Shown here: positions 1 through 10,674 of the stretch, piece after piece | Position numbering within the stretch: the first letter of the stretch is position 1 | How the letters are laid out: the number at the start of each line of letters is the position of its first letter | From: Ceratopteris richardii | Lineage: Eukaryota > Streptophyta > Polypodiopsida > Polypodiales > Pteridaceae | NCBI GenBank assembly: GCA_020310875.1 | Contig: CM035431.1 | Location: forward strand, 11,699,598-11,763,597 | Direction: 5' to 3' | Length of the DNA stretch: 64,000 nucleotides | Made by a program: the position numbers and the translations under genes | The notes under the pieces: model-generated | What the model was told of the DNA's origin: nothing | Databases searched by the model: none | Seen by the model: only the letters and a program-made list of their open reading frames with translations

Positions 1-580
1 GTTGTGTCCTTACCATTTAATCTATATAATCCATAGAAGTTGAAGTGGTCACCATTGGCTCAAGCGAATCTACTGATTACAAAGGTGGAGTGGAGTTTTT
101 GTCCAAAGATAGCATTGATGCCAAAGAGTGTAGTAGATTTGAAGCAAAATGTGATGTTAAATGGCTAGCCCATCTTGAAGCTTGAGTATACACTCGGTGT
201 TTTTCTTGGACTGTAGGGCGATGGGAGGATTCCTTTGAATTAAATTGCTTACTTGATTTGGTGACTGCCATAGCAATTAGGTCCTTAAAACTGAAAGAAA
301 CCATGTTAGTCATAGGGGCTTTCAACTTGGCTTCATGTTTTCATCTATCATAATCTTGGGCTTCTTTATAGTTGGCTCTCACATGACCGAATTCCATGCA
401 AAACAAACATTGGGGACCTTTGCCTTCTGATTAACTGCTACCTTCCTTTCACTTACGATTGAAAAAGCATCATCCTTGTCCAATGGTTTGGTATCCAAAA
501 TGAACAACTCTTGAGTGAGATGAATTTCCAATTTCAGGAGTACTCATAACATTATTGTTCTCTATTGGATGGATATTATG
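1..580 (-). pseudogene. Gypsy gag remnant, nucleocapsid end
   Basis: Decayed piece of a Ty3/gypsy gag related to element C (41114-44044). The frame at 77-325 aligns with the C gag just after its last zinc knuckle: it shares the N-M-V start and the pattern K-Q ... QEKHRVYTQASRW against REQHKMYNKASHW. On the same strand, about 340-425 reads as a CCHC-type knuckle (CLFCMEFGHVRANY against CHFCGEFGHIRRYC), with the final Cys replaced by Tyr. Stops and frameshifts break it. Copia A separates it from the upstream part at 5357-6012. The left end lies outside the window. Confidence 0.7.
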
Positions 581-1419
581 TGTGAGAAGAGATGAGGGAT
601 ACCTCCAAAAGATGAGCCTGTTGTTGCAAAAACCCACTCTACACCTACCCAGGTAGCTTTAGGGATACTAAGTAGACACCTTGAGTTTGCAAAAGATTCT
701 ATAGACCACATTAGTACTTTGGAAGATCATTCTCAAATTGATACATCAAAACACATAACTTAATTCAAAACAGATGACTCAAAACTTGCTATTTTGGGAT
801 GAGGTGCTCTCTAGAATTTCACTCAGAGCTCACAGCCTACTAAGAATTGTCCAGAGATATTTTGCACACTTTAAATTAGATATATGAAAAATCTAAATCA
901 ATAAATTTTATTATTTTTGATGAACCATATTGAGATAATTTAATTTAGGAACATTGGGGTGTCATCCCGACATTTCAAGGAATATTTGCCTACGTACATA
1001 GGTCACTTCAAATAGATCTAGCTCATAGAATATTGAACCAATGATGGTGAAAATTGATATGATGCAAATAGTCTTACCAATTTACCTATATCAATTTAAA
1101 TATCCTCAAAATACTAAGTATACATAGAGAAATCAATCATCAAAGTTGAATGAAAATGAGAAAATAGACCTGAAAGAGTAGTTGAAGAGAACTCCAATAT
1201 ATAGTTGAAATGTCTGCACATGTGGTACATGAATTGATTGAAGATGAAGCTTGGGAACGATAATCACAATGTGTGCTTCACAAATAGCATAGAACTTGGA
1301 CAAGATCACCTCTGAACATATCTCAAAATATGCTCTAATTTGCATTTCTTTTTTAGTGTATATATAGAGAATTTTGAATTCAAAGCTTGGAGGGATTTCA
1401 CATAAAATGTTCCCTAAAG
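581..1419 (-). repeat. Element A 3' LTR
   Basis: Pairs with 4511-5356 along its whole length. It starts tgtgagaaga on the plus strand (CA end of the LTR in element sense) and similarity stops after ccctaaag. A TATA-like tatatatag lies near 1359-1367 on the strand-symmetric AT stretch. It is clearly diverged from its partner. Confidence 0.8.
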
Positions 1420-2162
1420 CTTCTAATCCATTCTTCTTGATGAATAAGGATGTATCTGCTTTTCTAGCCTTGAATCCTTGATCCTACAAGCAGGTCACTA
1501 ATCTATGATTCCAAGCTCTTGGAGATTGTTTCAAATCATACAAATCCTTCCTCAATTTGCACACATAAGTTGGATGATGTGCATCTTCATAACCTGGTGG
1601 TTGTGCCATATAAACTTCTTCTAAAATCCATCCATTGAGAAATGCATTTTTTACATCTAATTGGTATAGCTTCCAAGTCCTAGATGCAACAATGCTAACA
1701 AGTACTCTAATGGTAGGCATTTTAGCTATAGGTGAGAAGGTCTCTTCATAGTCTATCCCATGGGTTTGAGCAAACCCCTTGGCTACTAACCTTTTCTTGT
1801 GTCTATTAATACTACCATCTAGATTTCTTTTAACTTTATAAATCCATCTTGATCCAATTACCTTCATTGATGGTTTGCTAGGGACAAGTTCCCATGTATC
1901 ATTGTCCATGATCTTCATCCATTTGTTCTCTCCAGTCTTTCTTGCTTTGAGCTTCTTCATAAGATGTTGGTTCTTCATTGTTGGAGTCCTTAGCCATATA
2001 GATTGAGTGCTTTGTGACTAAGGAGGTGTCAAATCCATATCTTTCTGGTTTCTTCTTTTCTCTCATTGACCTTCTAATTGGTTGAAGAGATCTTTCTGAT
2101 CCTTGAGGTAGGTATTGCACCTTAGCTTTCCCTTTGTTCGTCCATCGCTTCAATTTCTCCAA
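1420..2162 (-). pseudogene. Element A reverse transcriptase, truncated
   Basis: Copia RT (RVT_2 type). The frame at 1484-1978 holds the RT start ([34 protein letters not shown]) and the [10 protein letters not shown] motif, and stops after SPRAWNHRL. The YVDD active-site region and the whole RNase H domain are missing, and the frame runs into about 65 bp of non-coding sequence before the LTR. The stretch 1899-2162 is the variable linker between integrase and RT in another frame. It cannot encode an active enzyme. Confidence 0.85.
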
Positions 2163-3290
2163 CTATATCATGTCATCTTTAGAATCACTATCTTGATGAT
2201 GCTTTGGTTCCTTTGTTGGAAGAGATGGAAAGTCTTCTTCCAAGTCATAGGGTAGCTTCACTTTCTTCTCATCATTAGAGCAAGATTTATTTTCATCAAA
2301 GACTACATCCCTACTAACTAAGAACCCTTTCTTAGTGGGATTATACAATATTTATCTTTTTTTTTTATCATAACCAATAAAGACACACTTCTCTGCCTTG
2401 GGATCCAATTTCCCTCTTACTTGAGAAGGAATATGAGCATAAGCTAGACATCCAAAGATTTTGCAATGTTCTAAGTTGGTTCTTCTTCCATTCCACATTT
2501 CATAAGGATTCATACCTTCTAAAGACTTTGATGGAAGTCTATTAATAAGGTATGTGGCTATTGATATAGCCTCTGCCCAAAGATAATTAGGTAGATCTTT
2601 CTCATTTAGCATAGATCTAGATGCTTCTACTATATTCATGTTCCTCCTTTCAACTACTCCATTGAGTTCATGTGTGTATCTTGCAGTTACCTCTCTTTTG
2701 ATGCCTCTTTCTTGTAGAAAATCATCAAATTCATTTGAGAAGTATTCTCCACCACCATCTGATCTGAGCCTTTTGAGACATCTACCTATTTGGTTCTCTA
2801 CAAGAGCAAGATACTTTTTTAAACAATTGAAGACTTCATCTTTATGCTTCATAAAATATAGAATTTTCCACCTACTATAATCATCAATATAAGATACATA
2901 ATATCTTGAACCTAAGATAGAAGATTCTTTGCTTGGACCCCACACATTGTGATGTTATGCAATCCAAGTACGCTTTGATCCCTACAAATTTTTTTCAAGG
3001 TTCTTTCACCAATATGAACAAGTCTTTTATGCCATACCTCCAATTCAGAGAGTGTTTGAGGTCCATAGCTAAACAGTGCTATGTTCTTGGTGTCTTCCAC
3101 TTCAAAGATGAAGAGTCTTCCTATCTTATCTCCTTTGGCTATTCTTCTAAATCCTTGCTTGGGGTCTTCCACATATGCTCCATGTCTTGTAAACCTTAAA
3201 TGCAATCCTTTCTCCACAATTTCTCCAACACTTATCAAGTTTTTGGTTATTGTAGGTACGTATAAAGACATTACCTATCTTCTCCACTAA
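2163..3290 (-). pseudogene. Element A integrase, broken
   Basis: Copia integrase remnant. The frame at 2912-3271 carries the pre-integrase segment (VPTITKNLISVGEIVEKG, then LSELEVWHKRL). The frame at 2352-2945 carries the catalytic core: Asp in YIDDYSR, Asp in RLRSDGGGEYFSN and Glu in VVERRN. The sequence between them, which should hold the paired cysteines of the zinc domain, is deleted. A poly-A run near 2357-2366 adds a shift into the C-terminal part at 2163-2348 (VSRDVVFDE). Confidence 0.85.
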
Positions 3291-3892
3291 ATTCCATGTA
3301 TCATCATCTGTCTACACTTCATGTTTATTCCTCGGATCTTCTAAGTCAGAGAGCAATGCTACATTTCCTGATACATGATTGGAGCATCCTTAGTCAATAC
3401 AAAAGACATGATCATCATCCTTACCCTGCTTCAATGATAGGTTCATGAGAAGTAGTGAGTCCTCTTGGATTTGGTCTTCAGTGTAGTTATTGTAATCTTT
3501 CGTTCCTCAGAATCCACTTTAATAGTTTTTATTATTGTTGTAGTAGTTATTGTTATACCCTCCATTGTATATACCTCAATTTGATCCATAGCCACCTTTA
3601 CTAAATCCTCTTCCTCTAGAATTTCTTGGGCTCCTGTAACACTCTTCAGTAGTGTGATTAGAATAACCACATATATTAAAATGTTGAGATGTTTGGGGTC
3701 TCCCCCTGCCTTGCTTTCCTCCTCTACCTCTTCCTCTAGCTCTTCCTCTAGCTCTTCCTCTACCTATGAAGTTGGCTTGGAAAGAGCTACCTCCATCTTC
3801 ATTCTTCTTAGTCTTTGACTTATCCTTAGCTTTAGCTCTATCAGAGTATAAAGCAGAAGATTGATTACCTCTTCAGGATTCACCATTCTTGT
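3291..3892 (-). pseudogene. Element A nucleocapsid and protease remnant
   Basis: Encodes an RG-rich nucleocapsid stretch (12-bp repeats around 3716-3770), a zinc knuckle reading CGYSNHTTEEC, and the copia protease start. The protease active site reads F-C-I-D-stop-G, so the Ser of D-S-G is now a stop codon. Several further stops interrupt the frame. Inactive. Confidence 0.75.
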
Positions 3893-4483
3893 TTATCTTT
3901 GCTTCATGAAGAGTTGGCCCATCAAGGTGTTGAGGTCAGGAACTTGCATGTCCATGTATAGATCCATGGCAATTGTGAATGATTCCCATTTGTCATCAGC
4001 TTTGATGATTTTCCTTATGCTTTTCTCCTCTTCAATCACCTCTCCAATGCTTCCTAATTGATTAGAAATCTCCTTCATTTTGGTGACATAATCAGTCACA
4101 CTTTGCTTGGGATTTTTCTTCACGGTGGTGAACTCCATCTATAGGTAGCTCTTCCTAGCTCTAGTGTTTGAAGAGAAGAAGGCATCAAGTGCATTCCAAG
4201 TCTCTCTTGAGGTCTTGCATACTTTCATATGAGGTATAATAAAATCATAAATTGAGTTTAGAATGTAAGACCTGGCTAGTGCATCCATTTTGCACCAAGT
4301 TATAAGTCTCTCTTGCTCTTCATGTGATGGTGTCCCTTTGCTTCTCATTATTGGCATGGCTTCATCTTCAGATATGTATCCAAATAGATTTCTTCTTTGA
4401 AGGTAGGCTCCCATCCTTAGATACCAAGTTGGGTAGTTGTTTCTATCCAATTTGTCAATGGTAGAAGAAAAACCATCTCCCAT
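3893..4483 (-). pseudogene. Element A gag, N-terminal part
   Basis: Copia gag (UBN2/Retrotran_gag type). It starts MGDGFSSTIDKLDRNNYPTW, as in G and H, and includes the WNALDAFF and TDYVTKM segments. A single in-frame TAG at 4139-4141 sits where G and H encode Trp in SLW(A/S)EFTTFKK. The frame continues to 3893. The start is 27 nt from the 5' LTR junction. Confidence 0.85.
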
Positions 4484-4497
4484 GTTGATTCAACTAT

Positions 4498-4509
4498 GCT
4501 CGGATACCA
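4498..4509 (-). promoter_or_regulatory. Element A primer binding site (tRNA-iMet type)
   Basis: In element sense the 12-mer TGGTATCCGAGC lies 1 nt inside the 5' LTR. It differs by one base from the usual copia TGGTATCAGAGC, complementary to initiator tRNA-Met. Confidence 0.8.
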
Positions 4510-4510
4510 C

Positions 4511-5356
4511 TGTGAGAAGAGATTGTGGATATCTCCAAAAGATGAGCCTAGTGTTGCAAAAACCTGCTCTACACCTACCAAGGTAGATTCAGTGATATTA
4601 AGTAGACATCTTGAGCTTGTTGAGGATTCTTATAGAACACCTTAGTAATTTGGAGGATCATTCTCAAATTGATACATGAAAACGCATAACTTAATTCAAA
4701 ACAGATGACTCAAAGCTTGCTATTTTGGGATGAGGTGATCTCTGGAATTTCACTCAAAGCTCACAGCCTGCTAAGAACTATCTAGAGATATTTTGCACAA
4801 TTTAAATTAGATATATGATGAATATAAAGTAACAAATTTCATTATTTTTTATGAACCGTACTGAGAGAATTTAATTTAGGAACATTGGGGTGGCATCCTG
4901 ACATTTCAAGGAATATTTGCCTACATACATAGGTCACTTCACATAGATGTAGCTCATACAATATTGAACCAATGATGATGAAAAATGACACGATGCAAAG
5001 AAACTTAACAATTTTACTATATCAATTTAAATCTCCTCAAAAGACTCGGTAAACACAGAGAAATCAATGATCAAAGTTGACTAAAAATGAGAAAATAGAC
5101 TTGCGATAGTAGTTGAACAGAACTCCAAGATATAGTTGAAATTTCAATTTGTATTGCATATATGGTACATGAATTGATTGGAGATGAAGCTTGGGAAGGA
5201 TAAGCACAATTGTTTCTTCATAAATAACATACAGCTTGGACAGGAATGTCTCCGAATGTATCTCAAAATCTGCTTTAATTTGCGATTCTTTTTTAGTGTA
5301 TATATAGAGAATGAATTCAAAGCTTGGAGGGATTCCACCTAAAAGGTTCCCTAAAG
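4511..5356 (-). repeat. Element A 5' LTR
   Basis: Partner of 581-1419. It begins tgtgagaaga on the plus strand, next to the primer site, and ends around ccctaaag. A TATA-like tatatatag lies near 5299-5307. In element sense the 5' end would be CTTTAGGGAAC, not TG, so the outer boundary is approximate. Confidence 0.8.
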
Positions 5357-6012
5357 TTAAGGTAATATTTAGCTAATCAATCTCTCCAACCTAGATTCAT
5401 GATTTGCACCTAACATGGTCATGAGATTATCTTTAGTATTTACTTTTAATGTAATGACTTTTCAATTAGTCACTTTTACAAGAGCTTGTTCTTGTGGATT
5501 CTCTCATTGAGAGTATACATAACAAAGTGATGAGTGATCAAGCACTAGGCTTGGATAAAAATGCACCAACATTATGTAAAGTGGTAGGATGCATACTAGT
5601 GATGACGATGCATCGATTCAGGTTGCACTTGATTAGTGGCTATCACCTTAATGTGAGTATTATATACACAATTTTTGGTACTATGATTTGTGACATTACA
5701 TATTATGAAATAATCTTGATTCGAGGCACAAGTTGCAGCAATGTGACCTGCGTTTTGACACTTCATATAGTACATTTTTCTAAGAACCTCTAGAGATCCT
5801 ACTAAAGGTATTGGTTGTGAAGTAGTCACTTCCAGCAGATGTTGCAAGGAAGGATTGGTCACTTTCAGGTTTCTTTCCAAATGCTCAGTTGCATAATTTG
5901 ATCTAACATGTGTGTCCCATCCACAGCAAAAAGGCATATGTTTTCCTTAATAATTAGGTTAGGTCCATCTATAAACCATCCCATTACTACATCTTGAGTG
6001 GTTGCTCGATTA
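5357..6012 (-). pseudogene. Gypsy gag remnant, capsid end to first knuckles
   Basis: Upstream continuation of the gag remnant at 1-580. The frame at 5596-5937 matches the C gag around its first two zinc knuckles (CQNAGHIAATC, then CNVTNHSTKNCVYN). Sequence up to about 6000 reads DVVMGWFIDGPN, against C's DDVISQWFINGL. The first Cys of each knuckle is lost or shifted. I see no coding match in 5357-5590. It ends within about 15 bp of the B insertion point. Confidence 0.7.
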
Positions 6013-6017
6013 CCTAG
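6013..6017. repeat. Element B target-site duplication, left copy (CCTAG)
   Basis: CCTAG immediately before the left LTR is repeated exactly at 23174-23178 immediately after the right LTR. The 5 bp length is normal for Ty3/gypsy integration and fixes both LTR boundaries. Confidence 0.9.
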
Positions 6018-6736
6018 TGGTGTAGCTCAGTGATGAGTAGCACCTCCTTTAATGTCAATCCGGGAAGACGTGAGGATGGTATGAAGACCTCGAGCAAGTG
6101 GCAGCACAAGTGCGTGAGTGAGAAGCACACTAGCATGCACACACATACACACACGCGCGCACACACGGCAAGACAAAGAGTGAAAATCAATGGAGCTTTT
6201 AGATTACTTTCAAAATGCTCTTACAAGTTCGTTTCAATTACAATCTAACCTCAAAAATGAGCTCTCTAGCCCTTTTTATAGTTTTTGACTAGCTTTTGGA
6301 CCTGTCCAGACCTAGTGTCCGGCCTAGTTAAAAATTAGGTTCCAGGGCTTATTTGGGGGCTCAAACGAGATCTAAAAAATACGAAAATTGGTACACAACT
6401 ACTTCTAAGGCTCCTCAAGCTCAAGGACTCCTTGGCTTGCACAAAATGGAGCTACAAAAAGGTGAAATGATATTTACAATGATTGTTAGTGATAAAAATC
6501 ACTGTTGTTGTAGGGATTTCTTCTAGTGATCTGCCATACATATCTTCGAGCTCCCTACTTGCTCTTCCTCTCTGCATGTCCATCCCTTTGATTTGCATTA
6601 ATGTCTTGAAAAAATATTGGCCTACTTGCCAGATCTTCTTTGACTGCCCTGTTTGCTAGTGCTGTCCCTTCGCTCTGACTCCCTTCTTTGACTTTCATGT
6701 CTTGTACGTCCTGGTGTACCAAGGCTACTGCCAACA
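6018..6736 (-). repeat. Element B 3' LTR
   Basis: 719 bp. In element sense it begins TGTTGGCAGTAGCC and ends GCTACACCA. Nearly identical to 22455-23173; I noticed differences only in the aagtgg(c)agcac segment and the CA/CG microsatellite near 6140-6168. It encodes the last 38 codons of the accessory ORF. Confidence 0.95.
6271..6281 (-). promoter_or_regulatory. TATA box in B LTR (copy in 3' LTR)
   Basis: In element sense CTATAAAAAGG, followed by GCTAGAGAGCTC. The same core occurs at 22708-22718 in the 5' LTR and, nearly unchanged, in the E LTRs (46580-46589 and 60878-60887). Likely RNA polymerase II core promoter; only the 5' LTR copy would drive the element. Confidence 0.7.
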
Positions 6737-9700
6737 CCCCCCCCACTCTCGCGTCTGTCGCCCCTGACAGACCCTTGTCTAGCTGCTTTTTGGACGTAGT
6801 ATTGTACAACATCGGCGGCGAGGTGGTGTTCTTCTAACCTGAGTCCCTTTGCTAGATCTGTCAGCAATGCATCCCAATTGACTGGCCCTGGGACATCTGG
6901 ATGTGGCACCCGTAACTGCTCTGAGTGAATGGTTCGCTCCACAGCAAATAAATGGAGGAGATGTGAGGGTCTGGGTACAAATATTTCTGAGTGGTATTCC
7001 CAGAACCCTGTTATGAACATCTCTTCGAATGTTTGTTTAAAGCAGGCTGGGAGGTATTTTATTCTGGCGTGCCAAGCGTATATCACCTCTATAGAAGGAG
7101 TGGTGCTCATGTCATAAACTAAATCTTGGTTTCCTGTAAGGAATCCGACGCCTGAGAAGTGTGGGTCCTTGATATTCTTGAATGTCCTGAATGTAATAAG
7201 CATTAACTCAAAAATTTTCATGCACATCTGGGCCATTACATCAGGGGTATTCTTTAATCGGATGCTCCAGTGCCGTATAGTGGAAATCATGTAATTGACG
7301 GTGGGAGGCCCTTGAGGGGGTGCTAGATAGACGTAGTTTAACCATTTGGCGCATCCCTTGATATTCTTGACTGCAATGGTAAACTCTGGCCATGTGCGTC
7401 TGCGGAGTACAGGAACATAACAAGGGTTATATTTAATAAAAAGGGGCATATTCGTCCAGGTGCGAACCATCTCCGGATAGGTTTCGAGGAGTCGGATCCT
7501 CCAAGTGGGTTGATGAATGGATCCTTTTTTAGCGCTCTCTGGGATGTCATCTGGCCCAAATTGTGTAGCAAACGTTGGAGGTTTGCCACATCTGTGTTGG
7601 ATTTCTGCATTGTAGTCCGCCAGAAGTATACAATATGGCACGTATTGATCATCATTGGTTCCGATCCATCTATGGTGGGACATGCTGCGGAAGTATTCTG
7701 ATTTAATAATAGTGTCCTCTATCTTTGCCATAGATTGGATCTGAACTGCCACTCGATCTTCATGAGTTGATGCCGTTTTCTCTAGTGTTTGGAGCCACTC
7801 AGGTACTTCGATTTCTAACGTATCCATTCCTTCTGCGGTTTGCTCACCACCTGGCATTGGCATAGGAACGTAAGGTTCCTCATACGTCTCATCTACCTCG
7901 ATGGGTACCAAATCCTCGGGTTCAGGTTCGACAACTGGAGAGGGTTGCCTTTCATGTGTGAGTAATCTTGCCTGTAATTCGGCCACCTGCTCTTTCAATG
8001 CCTTGACTTCCTCTGAAGTCGTGGTCGTTTCCGTGACTTTGGGTGCTGTCTGTTGCTCTTGGAGTTGATTGCGCAGCGCATCACGTTCCCTTTCCAAGTC
8101 ATCATGAGCTTCTAATAGATCTGCATAGCTGTCCAAGATGGTCTTCATTGTCTCTGAGGGCACAGCTTTAAACTGCTCTGGATCAATTTCGTGTGGAGAG
8201 CCTTCCATTGCTGCTTCTAGATTTGCTTCATTTTGCTGCTGCAGTCTCTTGTTTTCCTCAAGGGCGGCCGCCATGTGTTTTCTGAGAAGTGCCAGGTTAC
8301 GCCGGACTTTGAGATTATCGGCTTGGTATACCTCGAGCAAAGCTTCTAGTTGTTTGGCACCTGATTCTGTCGATGGTTGGGGTGCCGTCAATAATGTTTG
8401 GTGAGCCTGCTCAAGCGTCGTGTAGCGTTGATTTAGTTCTGTGTTTTCTGTTTGTAGAATGTGAAACTGTCTTTGTAAGTTCTGATAGTGCGTTTCCAGT
8501 TGCTGGTACCGGTTGTCCAGAGCTTTGTACTCATTCTGGAGCTGGTATACACATTGGTTTAATGCTAAAAATATGTTATTTACATTAAATAATGCTGGGA
8601 GGGGTGAAGATGCAGGGGGAACGGGGGCGGGAATGGGAGAGGTGAATGATGTGGATGTACGTGGAGATGTGGGTGGAGGGGGTATGGGTGATGAAGGTGG
8701 CATGGGGGGAGGGAGCGGTGCTGTGGCAGGTGATGTTTCCATCGTGTCAACTGTTTGAGTGACGGTGTAGATGGGAATCGTTGGTGGAGTGGATGTGACA
8801 TCGGTGAACAGGGTGGTGAAGGTGGGCATGGTGACACCCCCGTATTGGATTCCCGGAGAGAGTGGGATGCCCACGACAATGGTAGTGGTAGTGGACGTGG
8901 TAGTGCTAGTGTCCTGTGGTGGAGTGAATTGTGTAGTGTGAGGTGGGGATGGTGGTGACAACGGTGCTTCGTGATATTCTTCTGCTTGCGCTGACTCGCC
9001 TGGTGCCGATGTATTGATGTGAATTTGCTTTCCGGACCTCCTGGGACGAGTAGGAGCTCTTTTTTCAAACCTGTGAATGTAGGCCATTGCCTCATGGATG
9101 GCCTCGTCCAGTCCTACAGCGTCGGCATGAAGGTTCATGGACTCAATGAACAACTCATCCACACCTTCCTCAGCTAGCAAGTCGTTCATGAGTCTTTTGC
9201 CCTGTTCTAGAGACATCTTATGCTGTTCCTGAACCAGTCGCATGGTTCGATATAGTCTCTTGATTTGTGCCGAATATGCTGGGGCACTTGCTAACTCGGA
9301 GAGTTCGTCATAATCTTGATGTTGTTCTTCGTCGGCTTCTTCTTCATCTCCTCCTGCCTCTTGTTCATCTACATCGACTTCTACAGTTTGTGGTTGGGTG
9401 GGGGCCGATGTTGTTTGGGGTCGCGGTTCCTGAGCTTGCGCTGCTTCGGCTTCGAGGTTAGAGTCATAGATTAATCTGGCAATTTCTTCATCCGTGAGGT
9501 CCTCAAGAGTAAATCCCTGCGGAAATTCCAAATCGGATGGAATGGGTGGAAACACCAGATTAGGCCCCTCTGTGCTTGGTCTTGGTAACCGGATTGTGAA
9601 TGGCCTAACTCGTCGTGTCTGGGGAGGAGTGATTTCTGGTGTAGCGGTAGCTCCCCTTGGTTGAGCACAGGGTAGTTGGACTCCCCCCCTCATCTTCTTT

Positions 9701-10653
9701 GATGGGGGACCTGCTGCTGATAGTCTTCTTTGAAATTCTTGGACTCGGGACCATACGAGTGCCCGCTGAACAGGCACGTCATAAGCCAAGCATCTATAGA
9801 TTATTCTGGTCAAAGCACAACACCCGTGGAGCACATTCTTCTGTTTTTTGTTCCACCTTTGATGCGCTAGGTGGATCTGGTCTATGATCCAGTGTGGCAC
9901 ATTGATGGGCAGGCTTTCGGTTTCTGCTAGATATAAACTGAACCATATTTTTTTCGGGGGCATTGTGAAGCGTTCTTGGGCGGGAAAAGCAAAATGTTGC
10001 ATGATGGTTCGCAGGTGAAGCGCAATGGTAGGTGTCATCGCAACCATGTCCTTCAGCTTATTAAGATCTTTGTGCTTCATTCGACCTGGAACCATGGTTT
10101 CCTTTTCTGTTGGGATGTGCATGCCATACATACCCAATGCTTCTCTTACCAGATTGAGGGTCAATTTGAATCTTTTAAGCTCATTACCCGGCAGCAGTGA
10201 TGGCAGCACAAAGGTGCTGTCGCCACCCTTGGCTCTGCTTGGTGTGATGGTACTGATCAGATAAGAACATCGTAAAAAATCCGGCTTTGGTAAGTGAGTC
10301 CTGAAATAACTTTCCACACCTGCTTTGACCCAAACTGATCTCATGACTTCGGCATTTTGGTAGCTTTCAAACTCGCGTGCGAAAAAGTGATATCGACCCC
10401 ATTTGCCATTGAACTCCAATTCTGCTTCCCAGAAATAGGTCCCATCGCCCAGTGGTCCAGCAACATCACTGAACCAATGCGCATGCTTACCTACTTGAGA
10501 AGTGTGCCCTTGAGGAGGATCCTGAATGGGGAGCACATGCACTGCTTGAAGCTCTTGCGGTCTTGCTGTGAGACGTGGCTCAAGGAGAAGTGTTTCTATG
10601 TCCACGATCTGGGGACCAGATCCGGCTTGAGAGCTGGTACCTGCTTCTGCCAT
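6622..10653 (-). CDS. Accessory ORF2 of element B, unknown function
   Basis: Protein of about 1343 residues after pol, conserved with E ORF2 (56084-60571). I place the start at the ATG at 10653 because MAEAGTSS lines up with the E start; the frame is open to an ATG at 10716, but a candidate 3' splice site lies between. Layout: conserved globular domain ~59-305 (HWFSDVAGPL, CCALTRIIYRCLAYD), acidic linker, Pro/Thr-rich stretch, coiled coil ~690-900, conserved C-terminal domain ~970-1230 (NQDLVYDMSTTP, FEEMFITGFWEYHSE). No signal peptide or membrane span is visible, so it is not envelope-like. The N-domain recalls the plant transposon-protein domain found in Ogre/Tat extra ORFs; this is a guess. 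The C-terminus runs through the polypurine tract into the LTR. Confidence 0.85.
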   Translation of the reverse strand: MAEAGTSSQAGSGPQIVDIETLLLEPRLTARPQELQAVHVLPIQDPPQGHTSQVGKHAHWFSDVAGPLGDGTYFWEAELEFNGKWGRYHFFAREFESYQNAEVMRSVWVKAGVESYFRTHLPKPDFLRCSYLISTITPSRAKGGDSTFVLPSLLPGNELKRFKLTLNLVREALGMYGMHIPTEKETMVPGRMKHKDLNKLKDMVAMTPTIALHLRTIMQHFAFPAQERFTMPPKKIWFSLYLAETESLPINVPHWIIDQIHLAHQRWNKKQKNVLHGCCALTRIIYRCLAYDVPVQRALVWSRVQEFQRRLSAAGPPSKKMRGGVQLPCAQPRGATATPEITPPQTRRVRPFTIRLPRPSTEGPNLVFPPIPSDLEFPQGFTLEDLTDEEIARLIYDSNLEAEAAQAQEPRPQTTSAPTQPQTVEVDVDEQEAGGDEEEADEEQHQDYDELSELASAPAYSAQIKRLYRTMRLVQEQHKMSLEQGKRLMNDLLAEEGVDELFIESMNLHADAVGLDEAIHEAMAYIHRFEKRAPTRPRRSGKQIHINTSAPGESAQAEEYHEAPLSPPSPPHTTQFTPPQDTSTTTSTTTTIVVGIPLSPGIQYGGVTMPTFTTLFTDVTSTPPTIPIYTVTQTVDTMETSPATAPLPPPMPPSSPIPPPPTSPRTSTSFTSPIPAPVPPASSPLPALFNVNNIFLALNQCVYQLQNEYKALDNRYQQLETHYQNLQRQFHILQTENTELNQRYTTLEQAHQTLLTAPQPSTESGAKQLEALLEVYQADNLKVRRNLALLRKHMAAALEENKRLQQQNEANLEAAMEGSPHEIDPEQFKAVPSETMKTILDSYADLLEAHDDLERERDALRNQLQEQQTAPKVTETTTTSEEVKALKEQVAELQARLLTHERQPSPVVEPEPEDLVPIEVDETYEEPYVPMPMPGGEQTAEGMDTLEIEVPEWLQTLEKTASTHEDRVAVQIQSMAKIEDTIIKSEYFRSMSHHRWIGTNDDQYVPYCILLADYNAEIQHRCGKPPTFATQFGPDDIPESAKKGSIHQPTWRIRLLETYPEMVRTWTNMPLFIKYNPCYVPVLRRRTWPEFTIAVKNIKGCAKWLNYVYLAPPQGPPTVNYMISTIRHWSIRLKNTPDVMAQMCMKIFELMLITFRTFKNIKDPHFSGVGFLTGNQDLVYDMSTTPSIEVIYAWHARIKYLPACFKQTFEEMFITGFWEYHSEIFVPRPSHLLHLFAVERTIHSEQLRVPHPDVPGPVNWDALLTDLAKGLRLEEHHLAADVVQYYVQKAARQGSVRGDRRESGGGVGSSLGTPGRTRHESQRRESERRDSTSKQGSQRRSGK
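6737..6750 (-). promoter_or_regulatory. Element B polypurine tract
   Basis: In element sense GAGAGTGGGGGGGG directly abuts the 3' LTR. It is the expected plus-strand primer and is translated within ORF2 as part of the S-G-G-G-V-G-S-S stretch. Confidence 0.9.
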
Positions 10654-10674
10654 GGCCCTGTTTGCTGATTGGTT

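Larger units (their letters stand above)
581..5356 (-). mobile_element. Degenerate Ty1/copia element A
   Basis: Copia retrotransposon on the minus strand. It has about 840-bp LTRs at both ends, an initiator-Met-type primer site, and gag, protease, integrase and RT pieces in the copia order. The domains carry stops and frameshifts, and the RT C-terminus plus RNase H are deleted just before the 3' LTR. It sits inside an older gypsy gag remnant whose two halves flank it. The LTR copies differ by many substitutions and indels, so it is old. The outer edge of the 5' LTR does not show a clean TG, and I see no exact target duplication. Confidence 0.85.

Noticed and set aside
6030..6248. 72-codon ORF repeated at 22466-22685
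   Set aside because: It lies inside both B LTRs, antisense to the element, and includes a CA microsatellite. Duplicated because the LTR is duplicated.
8580..9095. 171-codon minus-strand ORF rich in His/Pro
   Set aside because: Alternative frame of the Pro/Thr-rich linker of B ORF2, produced by low-complexity composition.
6622..10653. Envelope-like glycoprotein identity for ORF2
   Set aside because: No signal peptide, no hydrophobic membrane anchor and no cleavage-site pattern; the protein is acidic, disordered and coiled-coil with two soluble domains.
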